Assembly: GCA_946406115.1 (NCBI GenBank)
Contig: OX291544.1
Coordinates: forward strand, 21,407,521-21,471,520
Source: Apoda limacodes
Taxonomy: Eukaryota > Arthropoda > Insecta > Lepidoptera > Limacodidae
Length of the DNA: 64,000 bases
Direction: 5' to 3'
The position numbers and the translations under genes were made by a program. Position 1 is the stretch's first letter. Every line of letters begins with the position of its first letter. This document shows positions 56,191-64,000 of the stretch, one piece after another. The notes under the pieces are model-generated. The model made no database searches and was not told where the DNA came from. It saw nothing but the letters and a program-made list of their open reading frames with translations.

Positions 56191-57443
56191 CATACATGCA
56201 TGATAGATTATTATGTCGCCATTCACGGGACATATGTAGGTAACACTAAATATTTTTTTGTTGAATTCATCTATTCGCAGATTAATTTAGGACCTATCAC
56301 ATAAATTTGGTTGCAGTCATCAATTAAAATAATATAAATAATCTTAAATTCAGTTGAAATATCCTTTTTATCAGTCACATTTCATGTTTTTTGTGTCAGA
56401 TCTATACACATTTTTAATCTGCCATACTATTTTTTTCAGTGATTAGACAGAATTTTAAGTTTAAAATGCCTGGTTCAAGGCAAGTTTGTTCAAAAAATGA
56501 TCAAACGGTATAACAATTAATATTTTAAGCATTCAAAACTTTAAATAGAGTCTTTAGACGGCTTCTTCTTAAAATAAGAGAATTGAGAATATACGTTAAA
56601 TTAATTTCAAGTGATCGTGCAGAAACCAATTTATATTGAGAAATAAATCTCATCTTGTTTGAAGGTTTAACGCCATTAATTTAATTTGCCGTACTTAATG
56701 TGCTTATACCTTCATTTTGCTGGTCTATAAATGAATTTTCAATAAATAAATAATCCACTATAACGACGCGTATCTTGAAATATACCTGTATATATTAAAA
56801 TTGATGTACAGTTATAAATACACTGGACTAAATCCAATCAATGTTTAATGGTATCGCCAAACCTGATATGTCATTATTTTAGTCGTTCTTAGAAGCCATT
56901 AATGACTTTCAATTTACGAAAATAAAATTTATCTTCTTAATTAATAAATTTTTTTTAATTTTTAATTTTTTCTTAATTTATAAATAAGTGTTCTGTTATT
57001 ATTGTTCAGTTGATTGATATCGTTATTCAAAGATTACATATAACAACATCGTTCCATGGTATTTTCTGCTAAGTTTTTTTAAGAGTACACTCTTTTTTAA
57101 GTAATTTTTAAGTAATTTAAAAAAAATTAGATGATTTGTCACTATTTTAGAAAGTCTCACTTTGAATTATTTAAACCTAAATTTAACATCAATTAAAACA
57201 AGTGCATAAATTCCTCTTTAAGACATCATTCATTCATCAATCGTTCAACACAATTCGACCGACAGATTTTGTGGTTATCCATAACTATTCAACATATATT
57301 ATATTTACTCTTATTTCATATATTACATTTCGTTTTAAATAAAATGTGTGCCAGTTTTCGCACTTATTATTACTTATTTCCGGCATTGCTGCTGTTTAAT
57401 AGTCAGCTACAAATAGTCTCTTGAGTTCGCAAATAACTTAATA
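56191..57443. other. AT-rich, no gene seen
   Basis: No repeat or exon signature was recognised. Confidence 0.45.
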
Positions 57444-57511
57444 CGTGATATTTTGCAGGGCAACTTTTGTGGCGAGATATTTACCAGTAGGTGTCGTTTA
57501 TATTCTGTAGG
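57444..57511. repeat. second copy of the insert found in the LINE
   Basis: 'gatattttgcagggcaactt', 'ttgtggcgagatatttacca' and 'gtcgtttatattctg' match the insert at 55.99-56.06 kb with a few differences, same orientation. Inverted 'cttaata'/'tattaag' lie at the edges. Confidence 0.75.
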
Positions 57512-59508
57512 AATGTATATTAAGTGAGTCTGTTTTATAAAGTCCGTGTACGTAATTACTGCTACCAAATTTCCAGTTTTGAATAACCTTATGTGAATGC
57601 ACGTCTCGGTAGGAAGGGGTGAAGGTCAGGGGGGCCTAGCTCTTGGGAGGAACAAGTTGAATTACCTTATATATAATTTGAGGATATAAGTGCTAAGGGA
57701 GTAGATGTAAATTAAAAAAAAAACGGGTAGTGTCACCCGGGCGTTGCGACGCTATCTCACGTTCCAAACACGACGAGATCACTAACCAGAATGTCACTTT
57801 TCCCGTTTAAATGTTCAATATCTTTACTAAAACACTTGATGTATATATCCAGCAAACACGCGTCGATACCGCAAATTGATATTTCCAATCGATCACGAGG
57901 ATATACTGAGTACGCTTATGCGTGTGTCACCGTTTTCGACCATTCTAGAACTAACTTGGCACACCGGCCGCGAGCGACGCACGGTTAATGTCGTACCAAG
58001 TGAAAGACAATGCGTCATCGCTTATCTTTACCGAACAGTGTCTAACACTGTCCTTTGGGAACCACAGCGGATTTTGTTTTACAATTGTTACACATACATG
58101 AAGAACAAGTTACAATAAAATGAGGAATATTTATGTTTAATATAACAAATTTTAGTGAGCTCTTAGATGTTATTAGTTTCAAAAAGAGATAGAAGTACCT
58201 AAAAGTAAAGTTAAATAGAAAGTATGTTTAAAATTTGCTACTCTTAAAGAAGAATTAGGGCACAAAATAAATAATTTCTGATTTCTTTTCCATTTATAAA
58301 ATGCAGCTGTACAGACAGCTTATACGCTGACAACAATATTTCCTAAACAACTCATGATAGCTCTATGAAGTCAAAGGAACATTGAAGCATATGTAATCAC
58401 TTATTCAATAATTTATTTTTGTTAAATACTTACAACTGTACTTATTCCTTCCTAACTCTTTTCCCCGCAACCTATGAGGTAGAGTCTGTAGGCGCGTTTT
58501 TTTTTACGTGGTATTCCCAGTAGGCCTACTCCACGGACATCTTACTTATAAGGTAATCCTCGACATCATAATATTTTCAATCACTTATTAGCTTGCTAAT
58601 AAAGATATAAAAAAAAAAGTTATAGACAAAAAAAAAAATTATAAAAAATTCTCACTTTTTTGCTTATAACTTCTTTAATTTTTTTATTTCGGGCAAAAAG
58701 TTATGTCTTACGAATTTTTTGTAACACGCATAGCTTCCGAGATATCGCGAAAAAAGTATTTTCACCCCTTTTTCCTAGATGGCGGCCGGATCACAAGGGT
58801 GGCGTTGACCTCAAACTTGAGGTTAAGCTTTAATTGACCCCCCACACATGTCCCAAAAATTAAATTGCGTCCTCTAACAAATGCAATATTCGGTCCTTAA
58901 ATTGTAACATTTCAATGTGTAAAATAAAACTCCTTTAAATATAATATTTGTTCCATGAAGCTATCTTTACAAGTTTATAAAATAACGTAAAATGTACGAA
59001 CATACGTTGTGTAAAAACTGGTTATTTTTTTTCACGTCAGTGTATTACTATTTTAAACCTTAATTCACGAGTATATACCATATTCTTTTTTAACATTAGG
59101 AATTATAAGGTTTATTAAACTATTTTACAAACCCGAGTTTGTTATTTATAGTACTTACAACAATCGCTATGCGTAGGAAGGCAATTACTGCCAATAAAAT
59201 GAAAAATATCAGAGCCTTCCTATCCGTTTTTTGTGCTCTTGTGTAGCCGGGTGGTATCACGTTACAATCTATTTCTGTTATGTCTCATTTATTTCCCTTG
59301 GAGCTCGACGTCCTTTACTTGACAGGGAAGAAATTATTGTCACGTTAATTTTGGTGGTTTTCTTGAGGATATTCTTTTATTTTTGTAAGTCTTCAAAGGA
59401 GGTTTGTTCTTCGATAACCATTTTTTTATTAAAAAAAGCATGATTGATTTCAAAGGAATCCTATCACGAATACTAAGTAAACAACACAATATTATAAATT
59501 ACCAAAAA
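57512..59508. other. no gene; possible unclassified repeat 58495-58880
   Basis: 57730-58080 is somewhat GC-richer with short open frames but no clear splice pair. 58495-58880 ('gtggtattcccagtaggcct', A-rich runs, 'tagatggcggccggatcaca') has the feel of a dispersed repeat. I could not place it. Confidence 0.35.
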
Positions 59509-60927
59509 ATTCTTTTTTTTTTTTTTTTTCATACCACTAAGGTGGCAAACAAGCTTACGGTCCGCCTGATGGTAAGCGGTCACCGTAGCCTATGGACGCT
59601 TGCAACACCAAGGGTATCACTTGCGCGTTGCCGACCCTTCAGAAATCTAATAACTTCTTTCTTGAAGAACTCCATACTGTAGTCCTTGCAGAAAACCTTG
59701 GCAGGGAGCTCATTCCACAACTTAAGCGTTCGCGGGAGGAAGTTTCTCTGAAACCGCACTGTACGCGACCATTTATGTTCTAAAGTGTGAGAATGAATTC
59801 CCTGCCGATGGCGAGCGGTGCGATGGTAGAAAGTAGCCGTGGGCATCATTTCGAACAATTCCTCAAAACACAACCCATTGTACAAGCGGTAGAACACACA
59901 CAGGGAGGCAAAGTCTCTCCTGAGACTTAAGGGCTCGATACCGCAAGTGAGTTTGGAATCGTCGACAATTCTCACAGCCCGTCGTTGAACCGAGTCAAAA
60001 GGGCCAAGCTGGTATCCGGGTGCACCTGCCCAGAGATGGCAGCAGTACTCCATATGGGGCCGAACTTGCGACTTGTAAAGTAACAACTTTTGCCCCGACG
60101 TGAAGTACTGCTTCGCTCTGTTCAGTACACCAAGTTTTTCTGACGCCAGCTACACCTTATCTTGTAAATGATCTCGGAACTGAACATCGCTGGAGGTGTC
60201 GACACCAAGGATCCCAAATCTCTTGGAGATGGAGAGGGGAGTGTTCTGAAATTGTGGGACTACAGTGAATGGAGTTTTCTTAGCGGTGAACGCGCACACT
60301 TGTGTCTTTGTAGGGTTGAATCGGACCAAGTTTACCCGTCCCCAGTCAGAGACCTGGGACAGTATGGTCTCGATTTGAGACACAAGTTCTCCGCGGTTTT
60401 CCTTCACAACGGAACGAGGGATGTTTGCACGATCCGTGTAAAAAGCGTCTCCAGTACTGTCATCTGCATAGCAATGTATGTTGTTGATGTCCAACATGTC
60501 ATTGATATGCAGTAGAAACAGCGTAGGAGACAGCACAGAGCCTAGCGGGACACCAGCATTAATGTCCATGCTATCAGAGCAACTACTGTCAACTACGGTT
60601 CGTATGCGTCTGCCGGACAAAAAACTAGCCACCCATTTGCACAAACCCTCGGACACTCCGTAAGATGGCAACTTCGATAGAAGACCCCGGTGCCAGACCC
60701 AATCGAATGCCTTCGCTATGTCCAGGCTCCATGCAAATGCCTCTCCCTGACTCTCAATGGCTAGTGCCCATCGGTGTGTGAGATACACTAGAAGGTCACC
60801 AGTCGAGCGACCGTGGCGAAAGCTATATTGACGGTCACTGACCAGATCGTGTACTTCTAGGTATCTTAGAAGCTGTGAGTTGATCACACGCTCCATCAGC
60901 TTAGAGAGGAGAGAGGTAATAGCGATT
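59509..60927 (-). mobile_element. jockey/CR1-type LINE, 5'-truncated, comparatively young
   Basis: The poly(T) at 59513-59531 is the poly(A) tail of a minus-strand insertion. The usual tail 'taccactaaggtggcaaaca' follows. Homology with the longer LINE stops near 60927 ('gtaatagcgatt'), in the conserved block before the RT palm, so the copy is 5'-truncated there. It is the best-preserved coding copy in the window. Confidence 0.9.
59580..60927 (-). pseudogene. reverse transcriptase and C-terminal domain of the LINE, one stop codon
   Basis: A single frame runs from the 5' truncation to 59580 and is broken by one TAG at 60150-60152. Both halves (60947-60153 and 60086-59583) are in the same frame. 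In order it shows TSLLSKLMERVINSQLLRYL, VSDRQYSFRHGRSTGDLLVY, LDIAKAFDWVWH (first catalytic Asp), GVPLGSVLSPTLFLLHINDM, HCYADDSTGDA (two catalytic Asp) and FNPTKTQVCAFTAKKT. After the stop come LLYKSQVRPHMEYCCHLWAG, FLPRTLKLWNELPAKVF and FFKKEVIRFLKGRQRA. The palm core is complete and all three catalytic aspartates are present. There is no endonuclease, start or promoter, so the copy cannot move alone. Confidence 0.9.
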
Positions 60928-61060
60928 AACTCTTCGGTTTTGTACATCTTTTGCTGCTGGTAACTTTCAACCTAGGTTTTGAAGTTTTTTTTTTATTTTG
61001 GGTCTTTTTTATTTGTAGCCACACACTGAAAAACAACATGAGAATGATATACACGTATGT
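60928..61060. other. no feature recognised
   Basis: Short spacer between the LINE and the 52-bp tandem repeat. Confidence 0.4.
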
Positions 61061-61365
61061 TTCTACACATAGTTACCCATAACAAAACAACTAGAGCTAT
61101 ATACACGTATGTACGTACTCGTAGGTGCCCATGAAAAACCACCTAGAGCGATATATACGTATGTACGTACTCGTAGTTACCCATGACAAACCAACTAGAG
61201 CTATATATACGTATGTACGTACTCGTAGGTGCCCATAAAAAACCACCTAGAGCGATATATACGTATGTACGTACTCGTAGTTACCCATGACAAAACAACT
61301 AGAGCTATAGACACGTATGCACGTACTCGTTGATACCCATGATAAAACCAACAGGAGCTATAAAA
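61061..61365. repeat. 52-bp tandem repeat with alternating A and B units
   Basis: The anchors 'ctagagctat' or 'ctagagcgat' fall at 61091, 61143, 61195, 61247 and 61299, spaced exactly 52 bp. A units read 'gttacccatgacaaa..' and 'ctagagctat'. B units read 'ggtgcccat.aaaaaccac' and 'ctagagcgat'. The order is A, B, A, B, A, then a diverged A-like unit. Confidence 0.9.
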
Positions 61366-62188
61366 TATAAATTTTCGTTCTAAAACTTGAAACATTATCG
61401 TTTATAAAGTTAATTTGATCAAATTATTTGCCATCGTCTTGCTTAATAATATTCTCACCCAAGCTGCTGAACTAATAATCATAATCCGGTTAGAACATTT
61501 CCTTAAGTCCCTATTCCTGTGTTCTCAAGAAATAAGCTTAAATACGATGAGAAAATCCGGTTAAATTATTTTTCTAAACATCACCATTTATATAGGTACA
61601 AAAGAATCACAAGGAAAATTTTATTGTTTATAACAATAGTGTTAGCACTCAGTAGTCCAAATTGCTGTTTGCTTATTTATTACGTATCATTATTTTATTC
61701 TATGAATATGATAAATTTACTTTGTTTTGTTATAATAATAGTCAGCATGAGTAAAAATCTTTGATGCAGTTACTCGTAAAGTCTTCTTTTTTATGTGGAA
61801 GAGCTTTCGTTAAATATAATACTTCTAAAATATTTTATTTCACGCGTAAAATATTTTTTTTTTCTTATTTTTTTTAGACTTGCACCGTACACTATAGAGT
61901 TCAATCCAAGGAGGTTTTTATGTTCAAACAATCAATTATTACATAGGTAAAGCGCTTTATGAGTGATTCGCAGATTAGACTAGATCTTTGGCTCGTGAAA
62001 AAAATCCTGTATGAACTCTGCAGAGAAAACGTGCCATTACAAATTAAATAAGGTGATTTCTCTCTGTAGTTAACCACAGGTTTAGCACAATATTCTTTCT
62101 TAAATAAAATAAATTAGATTTTTATGTTGAATGTCATGTGTTTATTCATGCTAATAATCAAGTAACAAGTCTTTTAGAAACTAAATAT
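61366..62188. other. AT-rich, no gene seen
   Basis: An 81-codon frame (61519-61764) is rich in Ile/Leu/Phe as expected for random AT-rich DNA. Confidence 0.4.
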
Positions 62189-62450
62189 AAATACCGGCCT
62201 AGTGCGAGTCGGCAAAAAAATCACGTTTGTGGTATAGGAGCTCCCGCTTAAATATTTGTTTTATTCTGTTTTTTAGTATTTGTTATCATAGCGGTAACAG
62301 AAATACATTATATGTGAAAATTTCAACTGTCTTACTATCACGGTTCATGAGATAGCCTGGTGACAGACGGACAGACGGATGAACAGCGAAGTCTTTGTAA
62401 TAGGGTCCGTCATATTCTTTGGGTACGGAACCCCAAAATTAAGGAAGAAC
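62189..62450 (+). repeat. GGTTCCG-family repeat, complete short copy
   Basis: It starts 'ataccggcctagtgcgagtc', then 'aaatcacgtttgtggtatag', 'ttcaactgtcttactatcac', 'ggttcatgagatagcctgg' and 'gacagacggacagacggat'. It ends 'tgggtacggaaccccaaaat'. This is the plus-orientation reference for the family, about 260 bp. Confidence 0.85.
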
Positions 62451-63511
62451 TTAGATTAAACAAAGAACTTAATTTTCCCTTTTGCCTAATTATGACAAAA
62501 ACTATACTGGTACCGTATTGAAAAAAAATCGAAAAAAAATACAGAGTACAGATTCAGCAATACAAAAGGTAAAAGAATGCATCTTTTCTATAGTAACTCT
62601 TAAATGCATATCATATTACAACCATCGACTAATATAGTACATTATTGCCGCGGCCCGCAAATGCAGCGTAACCGGGCGATCGTGAGTATGACAGAGTCCG
62701 GCTATGCTCGGTTGTGGCCTAGGCTTGTATAGTGCTTTTCTGAAACATATTGCTTGCTTTTTTTTAACTTTCTTTATATTAATTCAATGACGCACTATTT
62801 TTGTTGTGCCAATCCGAAATTTAAATGAAACTTGATTTGTTTTTAATTTTCGGGCTTAAAAAAGTTCGTTCTATTTTCAAATTACATATTCCACCGCTTG
62901 AGCGACCAGGTTAAAATATTGCGAGTCGCTCTTTAATACTGTACTGCAAGTATATATCGTAGCATGTTTGAGAAAAAGTAGCTTATTATTAAGTTAAATT
63001 AAAATTTATTAGATTTAGCCAAACACAGCTATTTCTATACGAGCATATCTTTTATACTTTGTAAAAATCCTTGTCAGCTAAGACATACATCTATTTGTGC
63101 CCAAAATCCGCTTTATCAAAGTGTATTATATACATCAGCCAATTTGTATGCTAGCTACGGCCGAAACACAAGCGACGATCTTTTTGCAAATAATTCAATA
63201 CCTGCGTATCAGTCCACAAAATGTCATGTAGGTATGTAGTAATAACAAATATATAGGGCTACCTTAGAGGAGCCAACTTAGAGGCTTTTTGAGTTTTCCA
63301 CTTTCAGCTTCAACAATTTAGTACATTCCTACATAGTTTTTTCAACACATATAGCGTACCATACCCAAAGAGTACCGATAACAAATTGTCTAACTAATTT
63401 ATCTACTTATTAAATGAGTCTGTTTCGAAGTGTACTCAAATAAAAGTATATACATTTCTAATTCCTGCAGGCTACACGCTCTTTGCTCTTTAGTTCACTA
63501 CTAGGGTGTTT
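62451..63511. other. no gene; GC-rich patch at 62648-62730
   Basis: 'ttgccgcggcccgcaaatgc' to 'ggttgtggcctaggcttg' stands out in base composition. A donor-like 'gtgagt' sits at 62682 but no acceptor or longer frame supports an exon. Confidence 0.4.
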
Positions 63512-63590
63512 GTAAATCATGTGGTGATACGGAACCCTTGGTGCGTGACTCTGAATCACAGTTACCCGATTTTTCATCTGTGCGGTTCTC
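63512..63590 (-). repeat. GGTTCCG-family repeat, terminal fragment
   Basis: 'gtgatacggaacccttggtg' with 'cgtgactctgaatcacag' and 'ttacccgatttttc' is the minus-strand view of the CCGGCC-type terminus. Confidence 0.7.
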
Positions 63591-64000
63591 TGACCTATAT
63601 AATTAAAAGAACATGACCTGTCTGACTTATCAACCCCGAGCTGGAAGCCTACAACTGGTATCAGTTTCAATAAAATCCTACGGCGGTCGAGAAATCTACT
63701 AAATTAGTACTCTTGAACGTTGTTGTAGCGCTTTAGGTAAAATTCAATTTGGTGGCCAATTTCGAAACTAAAATCCTATACTAACATTAAGAATCGGTAC
63801 TCTTTGACCCATCGGATCGAGAGCGAAACTAGGTACGATGATCTGTGAAAAGAAATGTCAAAGAAACAAAACTATCGCTACGAAATTTAACTTTCACATT
63901 ATTTTTTATTAGTTTTAGTATGATTCCGAAATCCCAATTTCAATCTAATCGCAATTTGGCTTAGGAGTACCGATAGAGATCGAATTAAAGCTTGCCACGG
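63591..64000. other. no feature recognised
   Basis: No exon or repeat signature was recognised up to the window end. Confidence 0.4.

Noticed and set aside
55998..56201. Minus-strand open frames over the common LINE tail (also 38561-38788 and 59404-59682)
   Set aside because: They arise because the tail block is open on both strands. Similar peptides recur at each copy, so they reflect the repeat and not a gene family.
57730..58080. Possible exon or short gene in a GC-richer stretch
   Set aside because: Overlapping short frames in two phases, no domain, and no consistent splice signals.
62648..62730. Exon candidate with a donor-like gtgagt
   Set aside because: The frame is under 30 codons, there is no acceptor with a pyrimidine tract, and the peptide is not recognised.

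Overview
The window looks like lepidopteran (moth or butterfly) nuclear DNA. It is AT-rich and has almost no long open reading frames. Nearly everything recognisable is a decayed transposable element of kinds typical of Lepidoptera: a jockey/CR1-type LINE with its common 3' end, RTE-type LINE tails, tRNA-derived SINEs, small non-autonomous Helitrons, and a repeat that starts near GGCCAAGTGCGAGTC and ends near GGAACCC. There is no bacterial-style gene organisation and no CRISPR array. I found no operon and no intact multi-gene system.

Only one segment looks like a host protein-coding exon: 2605-2737 (+), 133 nt, with good splice sites and 44 in-frame codons. The peptide resembles what I remember of the region upstream of the first PH domain of still life/TIAM-type Rho-family GEFs. 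That gene is large in insects, so the rest of the window would fit introns full of transposons.

Layout: 0-3.1 kb, LINE tail, SINE, a short inverted-repeat element, the exon. 3.1-4.2 kb, Helitron end and an RTE tail inside an element with inverted ends. 5.7-8.9 kb, a GGTTCCG-family element carrying a 5S-rRNA-like segment and split by a nested LINE. 9.7-11.4 kb, an old segmental tandem duplication. 12-20.5 kb, Helitron, RTE tail, a 33-bp minisatellite, LINE tail, and an unsplit copy of the 5S-containing element. 21-30.6 kb, SINEs, a 2.5-kb inverted-repeat-bounded region with two Helitrons inside, an RTE tail, and inverted arms around a SINE. 31-32 kb, a tRNA-like gene between 188-bp direct repeats. 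34-38.7 kb, fragments and a roughly 0.2-kb tandem repeat. 40-46 kb, no gene seen. 46-51.5 kb, SINEs, a fold-back rearrangement in a GGTTCCG-family element, and a short inverted-repeat element. 52.7-56.2 kb, a nearly full-length but dead LINE with an 88-bp insertion. 59.5-60.9 kb, a younger LINE copy whose reverse transcriptase reading frame has one stop. 61 kb, a 52-bp tandem repeat with alternating A/B units.

All calls rest on reading the sequence and on remembered family signatures. No database search or alignment was run, and element ends are approximate unless stated.
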